A stretch of 64,000 bases of DNA from Terrimesophilobacter mesophilus. GTDB lineage: Bacteria; Actinomycetota; Actinomycetes; Actinomycetales; Microbacteriaceae. A program made the translations under genes and the position numbers. This document shows positions 7,668 through 15,716 of the stretch, in pieces; the first letter of the stretch is position 1, and the number at the start of each line of letters is the position of its first letter. The notes below the pieces were generated by a model, which searched no databases, had not been told where the DNA came from, and saw nothing but the letters and a program-made list of their open reading frames with translations. Location of the stretch: assembly GCF_014200375.1 (NCBI RefSeq), contig NZ_JACHBP010000001.1:434001-498000 (forward strand). Direction: 5' to 3'.

Positions 7668-8150
7668 TTAGCGAGAATTGATCGCGTCGGCAACCCAGGC
7701 TTCAATGTTCTCTGCAATCTCGTTATAGACGTATGTGCTCGTTGTGAATTTTGGGTTGTGTGCAGTCACTAAAGAAGTCATTGGTTCCCCTCCGACATTG
7801 AAGGCTCTAAACGGGTTTTGACCCATTGAAGTCTGATTCCTTTGCGCATCCAAGAGGTTATGAACATGGATCCCCATGACCCCCAAGCCTGCCTCCCACG
7901 CGTACTTGATCTCGTATTTTATCCACTTTCGTTCCGCAGTCTCGGAGCCGATCAGCACTACGAGGCAGTCCTTGCCGATCATTTGGTTCGCAATCCACGC
8001 CTCGATCGCAGCATCCCCACCCGCCTGAACGTCCTCCCAATCGTTTTCACTGACAGGCTCATTGCCCTCAAGCTTGCCAATGCCTCGAACAGTTCCGGCA
8101 CGCCAAGAGTCGTTGTCAAAGTGAAAGCTGTAGAAAACCTTGTGTGCCAT
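7668..8150 (-). CDS. ThsB-like TIR domain protein (DUF1863 type)
   Basis: A 160-residue, single-domain TIR-like protein of the MTH538/ThsB group. MAHKVFYSFHFDNDSWRAGT is the typical start, DCLVVLIGSETAERKWIKYE (61-80) carries W76 and E80 of the W-x3-E motif, and GLGVMGIHVHNL (88-99) follows. In Thoeris, ThsB proteins detect phage and make a cyclic ADP-ribose-type signal from NAD+. This is the first gene of the operon, with a strong AGGAGG (8156-8161) before its ATG. No ThsA (SIR2-SLOG or Macro-TM) is nearby; the partners are a larger TIR protein and a free SLOG protein. GC is visibly lower than in core genes. Confidence 0.82.
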   Translation of the reverse strand: MAHKVFYSFHFDNDSWRAGTVRGIGKLEGNEPVSENDWEDVQAGGDAAIEAWIANQMIGKDCLVVLIGSETAERKWIKYEIKYAWEAGLGVMGIHVHNLLDAQRNQTSMGQNPFRAFNVGGEPMTSLVTAHNPKFTTSTYVYNEIAENIEAWVADAINSR

Positions 8151-8228
8151 TTGTGCCTCCTATGAGTTGGTGTTGATGTTGAGATAGCTTGCTCTTACCA
8201 AACGACATATGCACTCTTTTCTCAGTTC

Positions 8229-11200
8229 TCACCCCGCCACCGCCGTCTCCCTGATGTGCTTGAGCCGCTCCACGAGCGTCGCCACCTGGGCTCCGGTGAA
8301 GATCCCCTCCGGCCCGGTAGGTGCAACACCGGTGAACGGCGCCTCGTAGAGGAGCCCCGGATCCACGACACCGGCACGCGTCAGCTGGTCCACCACGAGG
8401 TTCACGAACGCGAGCTGGTTGCCGGTGAGCGTTGTCCCGCCGGTGAAGTCGCCGAGGGCTTCGACGGCGGCCGCTCGGTCCATGCCCACCAGTGACCGCA
8501 CGAACAGGCCGAGCCCCTTCGACTCCTCAACCGCCCAGGAGAGGTCAGCCGACCGAAACTCGCCGCTCTCGAGCATGATGCGCTCGAGTCCCTCCAGGTC
8601 GAGCGGGGTGAGCTGGCGACCGTGCCTCAGCTTGAACAGCACAGCGTCGTTCTCGTGCGCCTTCAGGAACGCGAACGCCTTGTCGCGGAACCGCTGCCGA
8701 TCGACCCCGACAGCGACCTTCGCGATGTCGATCTCGCCCGACACAGCCGAGTCGGTGAAGTCCGTGTAGACGATCGCCCGTGCCGACGAGTCGATGAGAT
8801 TCACGAGGCCCCGCAGTCGCGTGCGCGCCAGTTCGAGCATCGGTACTGTGACGCCCTCCCACCACTCGTCGGAGGCGACCGCAGCGATGAGCGTCAACTG
8901 CTTCTGGATCGCCGGGATGCTCTTCTGCTCCGCCAGCGCGTTCGCGATCGCCTGGATGCGCGTCTTCGCCGCATCGAACCCGGGGTCGCCCACGAGCACC
9001 CCGAGCTGGGCACGGAGCGCGAACAGGTCGAACCGTTTCGCCTGCTCGTCCGTGTCGAGAACATCCGCCGACGACGGCAACCCGCGCAGGGTGCGCGCGA
9101 GCTCGAACTCGTCACCGGAGGGATGCGTCCACCCGGCGATGTCCGCGAAGTACTCCACCGCCTTGCGATGAGGCCGCACGAGGAAGTTGTCGAGCCGCAT
9201 CCCACCCACCTGGGCATGCAGGTGCGACGCCAGCGCGCCCCGGATCTCGTCGAGCGACTCACCCCCGGATGTCTCGCCCCCCACCGCATCGATCCCGGCG
9301 AGCAGGGCGAGCCGTGCGGAGAATAATCGCGCGCCGAGCGGCTCCCCCGCCGGCGACTCCGCCGACGGATAATCCTCGTTGAAGTATTCGATGTTCTGGC
9401 AGACATCGAAGATCACGAAATCCTTCTTGTCGTCACCCGGGCCATACAGGTCGGGCCGCAGCCGCGTGCCGCGCCCCACCATCTGCCAGTACTTCGTCTT
9501 CGAGTGCACGGGCTTGAAGAACACCAGGTTCACGATGTCGGGCACGTCGATCCCCGTGTCGAGCATGTCGACGGAGATCGCGATCTGCGGATGCTTCGCC
9601 GGGTTCGAGAAGTCGTCGATGAGACTCTGCACATACGGCAGCCCGCTCACGATGACACGCGCGAAGTGTCCCTTGTAGGCCGGATAGTTCGCATTGAACC
9701 GGCGCTCGATGAACTCGGCGTGCTTCACGTTCTTCGCGAAGATGACCGTCTTGCCGAGAACGTCGCCGCCGGAGACCTTCCGGCCATCGGTCATGAGCAC
9801 CTCGAGCACTCTGTCGACGGTGTCCTCATTGAACAGCCAGGTGTTCATGGCGGCCGCGTCGACCTCGTCCGGCACCACATCATCCGTCCAGTCGAGCAGG
9901 TCCCAGGCTTCCTTCTCGTCGTCGCTCAGGTCGGCGTACTTGATGCCCTCGCGAACGAACTTGGTCGCGATCGACCGGCCGACGGGAGGCACGAGGTAGC
10001 CTTCGGCGATCGCATCCGTGAGGTCGTAGGAGTCGGTCGGCACACCGTCCTCAAGCCCGAACAAGCCGTAAGTGTTGTGGTCGATCTCGTTCTTCGGGGT
10101 CGCCGTGAGCCCGACCAGGAGCGAGTCGAAGTACTCGAAGATGGCCCCGTACTTCTGGTACACCGAGCGGTGCGCCTCGTCGATGACGATGAGGTCGAAG
10201 TAGCCGGGGCCGAATCGACGCAGAGCGGCCGCTCCATCGGATTGAACGGCTCCGTCAATCAGGCCCATCATGGTCGGGTAGGTCGAGAGGTAGACGCGCC
10301 CTTCCGAATCCTTGTCGGTGACGAGGTTCACCGGGGCGGCATCCGGAAGCAGCGCCTTGTAGGCGTTGGTCGCCTGATTGACGAGCGCGACGCGATCGGC
10401 CAGGAACAGGATGCGTTTGGCCCAGTTCGCCCGGATGAGCAGATCGCTCAGGGCGATCACCGTGCGCGTCTTGCCGCTTCCGGTCGCCATCACCAGGAGC
10501 GCACGGCGTTCCTTCTGCTCGAACGCCTCGGCGACGTTGCGCACGGCACGCTGCTGGTAGGTGCGGTCGATGATGGCCGTGGAAATGGGGAGGCTCGCGA
10601 GCGGTTTGCGACTCGTGCGGCGCTGGATGAGCAGCTCGAGCTGGTCCCGGGTGTAGAAGCCCTGAACCTGCCGCGGCGGGTAGCTCTCGTCGTCCCAGAT
10701 CCGGTGCTCGTATCCGTTCGTGTAGAAGATGACCGGGCGCTGCCCGAACTGCCGCTCCAGCGCATCCGCGTAGAGCTTCACCTGTTGCTGGCCGACGTTG
10801 GCGTCTTTCGTCGTGCGTTTGGCTTCGACGACGCCGAGCGGCAGGCCGTTCTCGCCCCACAGCACGTAGTCGACGAAACCCGCTCCGCCATCCGAGTTAT
10901 TGGGCATGCCGGTGACCGGGAACTCTCTGTCGCGCACATCGTCGAGCGGCCAGCCGGCCTCGTTGAGGAGTACGTCGATGAAGAGGTCCCGCGTCTCACT
11001 TTCGCGATAGTCGTGGGTGTCGGGGATGGTGGCGTTCGCGGCCTTCGCTGCTGCGACCTCGGCCTGCAGAACGAGGAGTCGGGCTTCGAGGTCGGCGTTC
11101 TGCTCCTGGGCGGTCGCGAGGGCGGCATCCTTGTCGGCGAGTTCCGCGGCCAACTTCTGGACCTGGGCGAGGCTCTTAGCGACTACGCCGGCTTGCGGCC

Positions 11201-11633
11201 TGGGGATGGAGGCCGCGTCGAACGGCAGCCCGGGCAGCGGGCGTTCGGCCGGGTCGAGCGCGTAGTGGGTGGCGAGCCAGAACAGGATGTGGAAGAGCTC
11301 CCGGATGACCGGCAGGCTGACGGTCGGCTTGATCGAGGTCGTGCGGTGAACGGCGGCGTTGCCCTGCACTCGGATGATGTTCATCTTGGTGAGGATGCCC
11401 TGGCCGACCAGGTGTTTGAAGGTGCGTTCGTGGAGGCGACTGGCGAGATCGTCTTTGTACGGCATCCGCAGCGTCGCGTCGGCGTCGTAGAGCCAGTGGA
11501 CGGCGAGTTCGAGGGTGCGGCGCGCGTAGAAGACGGCGGAGCGCGGGTCGCTGTAGGTGTAATGCTCTGCACGGCGGGCTTCGGCGGCGATCGCCGGCCA
11601 TCCGTTCGCGACGAAGTCGAAGTTGCCGGGCAC
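8229..11633 (-). CDS. hsdR: Type I restriction endonuclease R subunit
   Basis: The motor and nuclease subunit, about 1134 residues. In order it has an N-terminal DUF4145-like helical domain (about 10-110), a coiled-coil stretch (about 145-200), and an HSDR_N nuclease core with DYVLWGENG and VVEAKR (D...ExK, about 255-275). The SF2 helicase follows: Walker A MATGSGKT (about 381), DEAH in VIDEAHRS, GLTATP and the motif VI region GRGTRLRPD. The C-terminus is EcoEI-type. I chose the GTG at 11631-11633 because GAGGAGGAG lies just upstream. Unusually, hsdM and hsdS are more than 4 kb away, beyond unrelated genes. Confidence 0.92.
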   Translation of the reverse strand: MPGNFDFVANGWPAIAAEARRAEHYTYSDPRSAVFYARRTLELAVHWLYDADATLRMPYKDDLASRLHERTFKHLVGQGILTKMNIIRVQGNAAVHRTTSIKPTVSLPVIRELFHILFWLATHYALDPAERPLPGLPFDAASIPRPQAGVVAKSLAQVQKLAAELADKDAALATAQEQNADLEARLLVLQAEVAAAKAANATIPDTHDYRESETRDLFIDVLLNEAGWPLDDVRDREFPVTGMPNNSDGGAGFVDYVLWGENGLPLGVVEAKRTTKDANVGQQQVKLYADALERQFGQRPVIFYTNGYEHRIWDDESYPPRQVQGFYTRDQLELLIQRRTSRKPLASLPISTAIIDRTYQQRAVRNVAEAFEQKERRALLVMATGSGKTRTVIALSDLLIRANWAKRILFLADRVALVNQATNAYKALLPDAAPVNLVTDKDSEGRVYLSTYPTMMGLIDGAVQSDGAAALRRFGPGYFDLIVIDEAHRSVYQKYGAIFEYFDSLLVGLTATPKNEIDHNTYGLFGLEDGVPTDSYDLTDAIAEGYLVPPVGRSIATKFVREGIKYADLSDDEKEAWDLLDWTDDVVPDEVDAAAMNTWLFNEDTVDRVLEVLMTDGRKVSGGDVLGKTVIFAKNVKHAEFIERRFNANYPAYKGHFARVIVSGLPYVQSLIDDFSNPAKHPQIAISVDMLDTGIDVPDIVNLVFFKPVHSKTKYWQMVGRGTRLRPDLYGPGDDKKDFVIFDVCQNIEYFNEDYPSAESPAGEPLGARLFSARLALLAGIDAVGGETSGGESLDEIRGALASHLHAQVGGMRLDNFLVRPHRKAVEYFADIAGWTHPSGDEFELARTLRGLPSSADVLDTDEQAKRFDLFALRAQLGVLVGDPGFDAAKTRIQAIANALAEQKSIPAIQKQLTLIAAVASDEWWEGVTVPMLELARTRLRGLVNLIDSSARAIVYTDFTDSAVSGEIDIAKVAVGVDRQRFRDKAFAFLKAHENDAVLFKLRHGRQLTPLDLEGLERIMLESGEFRSADLSWAVEESKGLGLFVRSLVGMDRAAAVEALGDFTGGTTLTGNQLAFVNLVVDQLTRAGVVDPGLLYEAPFTGVAPTGPEGIFTGAQVATLVERLKHIRETAVAG

Positions 11634-11840
11634 AGCACTCCTCCTCGCGCGGCCGACCGCTCGGATGCTGTCGGGTGTGGCCAGACTATCCGCCACAGGC
11701 GAGCGGATGTCAGTACCTGGTCGTGTGCGCGGCCGACCGTTCTGCCCCCAGTTGGAGGGTCATTTCGGGTTTGACGACATCCAATGTCAGTGGTCGCTGG
11801 TGAGCTACCCGACTTGCCTCTTTCGGGATGCAAGGACCCT

Positions 11841-11880
11841 ATGCCGGGGTCGATACCCGACCGCGCGACCCCGGCATGGC
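11841..11880. repeat. Left copy of a hairpin repeat flanking the DUF4190 gene
   Basis: A perfect 12-bp inverted repeat (atgccggggtcg / cgaccccggcat) with a 13-base loop. It is about 90% identical, in the same orientation, to the element at 12916-12954. It lies 31 bases upstream of the DUF4190 start codon. It could be a bidirectional terminator or a small repeat element. Confidence 0.75.
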
Positions 11881-11910
11881 CACAATGCATTGCGGTTTGA
11901 GGAGTAGAAC

Positions 11911-12885
11911 ATGTCTGAAACAACTCCAGGCGGTACGCCCACCGATGGGACTTCGTCGCCCGTGGATCCGTCGCCCGTGGCACCGCCCATTATGGCACCG
12001 CCCGTAACGGCACCGCCGTCGGGGCTAGCGGTGGCTGCACTCGTCACCGGTATCGCGGCCTTCGTCATGGCGTGCATCCCGTTCGTCAGTTTTATTGCGT
12101 TCCTTCCCGCGCTCGCAGCGGGTGGGCTGGGGATCGCGGCGCTCGTGAGGAAGGCCGGTCGTGGTAAGGCTGTGACCGGGCTGGTGCTCGGGACGCTCGC
12201 GTTCTTCATCGCTATCGCAGTCAGCGCCGCTTTGGTGGGTGCCGTCTCGACGACCAGGGTTCCGGTGGCGGATGGCAATGAGGAGGTCCCAGTGGCTTCG
12301 TCGCCGAGTGCGGAGCCGTCGTCAACGCCTACTGAGGAAGCTCCGGCGCCGGTCACTGTTCCGGCAGATAAGACGTATCAGGGTTCGGGTGATTCAGTGG
12401 TCTCGATCGAGTTGCCGGATGGTCCGGACAGTGCGTCGGCGGCGACCATCAGTCACGTCGGTTCGAGCAATTTCGCTGTGTGGGCGCTGGATTCGAATAT
12501 GGAGCAGCTTGATCTGTTAGTGAATGAGATCGGCAACTACAAAGGGACCGTCTTGTTGAATCTCAGCGGCAACACCCCGACCTCCCTGGAGATTACGGCT
12601 GATGGGCCGTGGACGGTGACGTTGCATTCGATCCTGTCTCTTCGCGAGTTCACCGGGGCGACTGCCAAGGGTGTTGGCGACGATGTTCTCGTCTACCGCG
12701 GGAAGGCCGGGGTGGCATCCATCACCCATGACGGTTCGAGTAATTTCGCAGTCTGGAACTACGGGGATCGAAGCGATCTCGTTGTGAATGAGATCGGCCA
12801 GTACAGCGGGGACGTGCGTTGGTCTTCGGGGCCATCCGTTGTCGCGATAACTGCCGATGGCAACTGGAGCATCACCGTCAAGTAG
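11911..12885 (+). CDS. DUF4190 membrane protein with a duplicated extracellular domain
   Basis: 324 residues: a Pro/Thr-rich cytoplasmic start, two transmembrane segments typical of DUF4190 (LAVAALVTGIAAFVMACIPF and GLVLGTLAFFIAIAVSAALV), a Pro/Ser-rich linker, then two related beta-rich units. The units share SSNFAVW, VNEIG-Y and ITADG-W, the second one ending the protein at the C-terminus. The outer half is probably exported. The ATG is preceded by GAGGAG (11899-11904). It is the only plus-strand gene in the restriction island and is bracketed by two nearly identical hairpins. The function is unknown; a ligand-sensing or cell-surface role is a guess. Confidence 0.75.
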   Translation: MSETTPGGTPTDGTSSPVDPSPVAPPIMAPPVTAPPSGLAVAALVTGIAAFVMACIPFVSFIAFLPALAAGGLGIAALVRKAGRGKAVTGLVLGTLAFFIAIAVSAALVGAVSTTRVPVADGNEEVPVASSPSAEPSSTPTEEAPAPVTVPADKTYQGSGDSVVSIELPDGPDSASAATISHVGSSNFAVWALDSNMEQLDLLVNEIGNYKGTVLLNLSGNTPTSLEITADGPWTVTLHSILSLREFTGATAKGVGDDVLVYRGKAGVASITHDGSSNFAVWNYGDRSDLVVNEIGQYSGDVRWSSGPSVVAITADGNWSITVK

Positions 12886-12915
12886 CCCTCATGATCCCAT
12901 GCCCCTCATGACCCC

Positions 12916-12954
12916 ATGCCGGGGTCGAACCCGACTTCGCGGCCCCGGCATGGC
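12916..12954. repeat. Right copy of the hairpin repeat flanking the DUF4190 gene
   Basis: Arms atgccggggtcg and cggccccggcat (one G-T wobble) around a 12-base loop, near-identical to 11841-11880. It lies 30 bases after the DUF4190 stop codon and 10 bases before the convergent thioredoxin-like gene ends, so it could terminate both. Confidence 0.75.
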
Positions 12955-12964
12955 TACCGCTGTT

Positions 12965-13273
12965 TCAGAGGCGCTCGCGCAGGGCCTGGGTCAGTTGCTC
13001 GGTGGTGGGGGCGCCGGCGAGGCCCTTGCCGGTCTGGTACACCCGGCAGGCGAGGACTGTGATCGGCCCGCCGGAGGGGAACGGGTCTTCGCCGTCGATG
13101 AGGATGGTGGGCGATCCGGCGAAGGGGCGTCGGGCGGCTTCTTCGGGGGTCTGCAACAGCACGTAGTCGATGTCGACGGATGACTGCCCGATGGCGTCCA
13201 GGGCGGCCCGCAGCCGCACCCCGGTTTCCTCCCAGTTCGGGCACTCCACGATGTGGAGCAGTTCGACCTTCAT
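12965..13273 (-). CDS. Small thioredoxin-fold protein (DF/MerB-associated type)
   Basis: A 102-residue protein beginning MKVELLHIVECPNWEET, with a single Cys in the CPNW position where thioredoxins have CxxC, followed by the cis-Pro loop GSPTILIDGEDPF. Such small proteins are often labelled thioredoxin family or alkylmercury-lyase-like; a redox or metal-thiol role is possible but unproven. The ATG at 13271-13273 is the first residue of the conserved fold. A DUF222/HNH gene ends 35 bases upstream on the same strand. Confidence 0.7.
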   Translation of the reverse strand: MKVELLHIVECPNWEETGVRLRAALDAIGQSSVDIDYVLLQTPEEAARRPFAGSPTILIDGEDPFPSGGPITVLACRVYQTGKGLAGAPTTEQLTQALRERL

Positions 13274-13308
13274 ACATCCATCATCACGCGCCTGCGCGCG
13301 GATTGCTG

Positions 13309-14703
13309 TCAGATGGGGACCTTCTCGACGGCATCGCGTCTGCGGGTTCGGGATCCGATGGTCGGTCGCCACCGTTGTTCGCTGTCGAGCCAGGGTGGTG
13401 CCTTGACCTGGGGTGCACCGTTGACCATGCGGAACTGCCATCCGGAAGTGTCGAGGCTTCGGTGGTGGAACCAGCACAACATGAGTCCGTTGTCCGTGTG
13501 CGTCGGCCCGTTGTTCTCGGCCGGGTCGACGTGGTGGATCTCGCACCATGCGGCGGGGACGTGGCACCCGGGAACACTGCATCCACCGTCTCGGAGGGCG
13601 ATTGCCCGCCGCTGCTGGGCGGTGAAGCACCGCTCCGGTGAGCCGAGTTCGATGATGCGACCGGCATCGTCCACGACCACACGCTGGGTGCCACCCGCGC
13701 AGGTGTAGTGCTTGATGACCCGCATCGAGACGGGGGTGTCGAGCCCGTCGATGTGCCCGACGCCATGGCCGGCCTCCAGGTCTTCCTGCCGGACACTGAC
13801 CATCACGACCGGTGCCGCCCCGCCCATCGTCGGGGCTTCGGCGCTGCGGGCGGCGATGTCGACGATGCCGGCGAAGATGTCGTGACGCTGCTGGTCGCGG
13901 GTGCGCGGGTCGTGTTCGAGATCGTGGGCGGCCAACTCCTCCTCGGTAAGGAACGCGGGCGCGGTGCGCGGGGACGTGTAGGCGTCGACGAGCGTGAGGA
14001 ACTTGGCCGCGACATCCGGAACCAGAGCGCCACGCAACCAGACGAGACCGTCACGCTCCCGGCCCAGGGTGATGGAGCGCATCCGCATGGCCCGTTCCTC
14101 GATCGGGATGCGGCCGTCCTGATCGAGCCGGACCTTCCAGACATCCGTCTGCATCCGGGTCTCCTCCGCGGTGCAGGGCATGGGCGACTCGGGGCTCGTA
14201 CCGGTGGCCGCCGCGACCAGTTCGTACTCGGCCGCCTGGATGGAGCAGATGTCGACGACCGCGGCCACCGAACTCAGCCCCCGGATGATCGCGTGGGCTG
14301 CATCGATGCTGATCGCCCCGACGCCCAACGCCTCGGCGACGTTCGGGTAGGGAGCCGGCAGCCGGTCCCCCGTCAGTGTTGTGCGAACGCGCGTCGCCCG
14401 GCCGATCTTGAGCCGCCGGGAGATCATCTCGCTCGACGCCCGCGTGATGCGCTCTAGCAGCTCGGTCGAGTTGCGGCAACCCCGCCGGGCTGAAAGCCCT
14501 TCCGTGCCGAGCTCTCGACGTGACCGGTCGTCGATCTCGCCGGCGACGGCGACCTGGGCCGCGCTCAGCCAGCGCCCGAGGCGCTCAAGAGCCCCTGTGG
14601 TCTCCAACAGCGCGTCGTCGGCCAATCCCGCCGCGTCATCGAAACCGAGCACGCCGGCGAGGGTGCCGGTCACTGCATCGAGCTCGGGGGCGGGGTTTCG
14701 CAT
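13309..14703 (-). CDS. DUF222 / 13E12 repeat HNH endonuclease
   Basis: 464 residues. The N-terminal two-thirds is DUF222, an all-helical domain common in actinobacteria. The C-terminus is an HNH nuclease: CSVPGCHVPAAWCEIHHVDP supplies the paired Cys and the HH motif, and NGLMLCWFHH supplies Asn, Cys and final His. The ATG at 14701-14703 begins MRNPAPELDAVTGTLAG, the usual family start; upstream in-frame sequence is A+T-rich and unlike coding sequence. These genes are multi-copy and sporadically distributed, with an unclear role (group I intron-like, phage-linked or defence-linked). It sits inside the split restriction locus. Confidence 0.88.
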   Translation of the reverse strand: MRNPAPELDAVTGTLAGVLGFDDAAGLADDALLETTGALERLGRWLSAAQVAVAGEIDDRSRRELGTEGLSARRGCRNSTELLERITRASSEMISRRLKIGRATRVRTTLTGDRLPAPYPNVAEALGVGAISIDAAHAIIRGLSSVAAVVDICSIQAAEYELVAAATGTSPESPMPCTAEETRMQTDVWKVRLDQDGRIPIEERAMRMRSITLGRERDGLVWLRGALVPDVAAKFLTLVDAYTSPRTAPAFLTEEELAAHDLEHDPRTRDQQRHDIFAGIVDIAARSAEAPTMGGAAPVVMVSVRQEDLEAGHGVGHIDGLDTPVSMRVIKHYTCAGGTQRVVVDDAGRIIELGSPERCFTAQQRRAIALRDGGCSVPGCHVPAAWCEIHHVDPAENNGPTHTDNGLMLCWFHHRSLDTSGWQFRMVNGAPQVKAPPWLDSEQRWRPTIGSRTRRRDAVEKVPI

Positions 14704-14791
14704 GCCCCCATGATACCACGAATTTCGTCGAGTTTCGTATTTTTGTTCGTACTTTCTGATGAAATACCCCAGATAATCGGCGGTCATGCGC

Positions 14792-14820
14792 AAACCGAAG
14801 ACAAGGAGGTGCTTCGGTTT
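14792..14820 (-). terminator. Hairpin downstream of the hsdMS operon
   Basis: Nine-bp perfect arms (aaaccgaag / cttcggttt) with an 11-base loop in an A+T-rich spacer (14704-14895). On the minus strand it follows the last gene of the hsdM-hsdS operon by about 75 bases, so termination is the likely role. There is no long T-run. Confidence 0.5.
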
Positions 14821-14895
14821 AGCATATTTGATTCGCATTTCTGTTCTATTATTCAACTCCGCTGCACCGCGCGTTCACCGACAGCCCACGAACGT

Positions 14896-15702
14896 CTAGC
14901 CGCCGCTGCCGCGGGACCGCTTCTCCACCAGAGTGAGTGCCGAGTCGAACGCCGACATGGCCGAGTTCAAGGCGAAGAGCACGATCTTAGGATGCGCCGA
15001 CATCGCTGACCGGTTGGCCCTCTCCCCCGCGTCGAGTATCGGCACGACCGTCGAGAGCATGCGGGACCGCGAGGTGAACGAGTGCGCGAATCCGCTCATG
15101 AGCTGCCATGCCGCCTTGGCAGTCGTGTCACCCGAGGCCGTCTGTCCTCCTTCCACCACCTCGCCAAAGCCCATCTTCTGACCCTCGAACTCCCTTTCGC
15201 CGATCCCGGTCCGATCGGCAACAATGGCCCGCGCGCGCTTCTGCGACTCGAATCCCTTCGAAGCCCGAGCCTCATCCGCGGGGACCTCTCGAAAGAGCCG
15301 CGCATCCTCCAGGCTCTCCGTGTAGCGTGCCCTGAGGTTGCGCAGGACCCGCTCGCGCTGGTCGCCCGGCCCCAGCAGCCACAACACCATCGAGGATGCC
15401 TCCAGCAACGACCGCAACAACGGGTACTGCGCGAAGGTGTACAGGAGCGGCTCGCCGTCTTCGACCATGAGCGTCTCGATCGCCGAGAGGTAGTCGGTGG
15501 ACGCGGCAAGACACGTCGCCACGAGTTGGCTGGCCTCAAGCGGGTTCAGGATGTCGTCGTCGCTCGCGAGGCCGGATCCGGGTTCCGGCCGCACGAGCGC
15601 GATCGCCGCGTAACGCTCGATGAAGTGGGGAATCCTGGCGAGGACCAGTCCGAGCTGCTCAGCGGCGAGGTCGGACGATTCCTGTTCGCCTGCCTCGCTC
15701 AC
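14896..15702 (-). CDS. Unrecognised helical protein co-transcribed with hsdS
   Basis: 268 residues, mostly helical and soluble. Visible landmarks are FIERYAAIALVRPEPG, YPLLRSLLEASSMVLWLLG, LRNLRARYTESLEDARLF and a small-residue-rich C-terminal half. The segment LRSLLEASSMVLWLL resembles helices in DUF5677-type proteins, but I cannot assign a family. There is no HEPN R-x4-H motif and no nuclease motif. It starts with GTG after AAGGAG, 14 bases beyond the hsdS stop, so it is the third gene of the hsdM-hsdS operon. This placement suggests a role with the restriction system (antirestriction control, toxin or accessory defence). Confidence 0.6.
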   Translation of the reverse strand: MSEAGEQESSDLAAEQLGLVLARIPHFIERYAAIALVRPEPGSGLASDDDILNPLEASQLVATCLAASTDYLSAIETLMVEDGEPLLYTFAQYPLLRSLLEASSMVLWLLGPGDQRERVLRNLRARYTESLEDARLFREVPADEARASKGFESQKRARAIVADRTGIGEREFEGQKMGFGEVVEGGQTASGDTTAKAAWQLMSGFAHSFTSRSRMLSTVVPILDAGERANRSAMSAHPKIVLFALNSAMSAFDSALTLVEKRSRGSGG

Positions 15703-15716
15703 GCCGGTCTCCTTGC

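Noticed and set aside
8229-11696. The longer hsdR start at 11696
   Set aside because: The extra 21 residues have no support, whereas the GTG at 11633 has a strong GAGGAGGAG just upstream.
9504-11774. A 756-codon plus-strand open frame opposite hsdR
   Set aside because: It is antisense to a gene with clear helicase and nuclease motifs; its product is Arg/Val/Glu/Asp-rich without domains, as expected of a GC-rich shadow frame.
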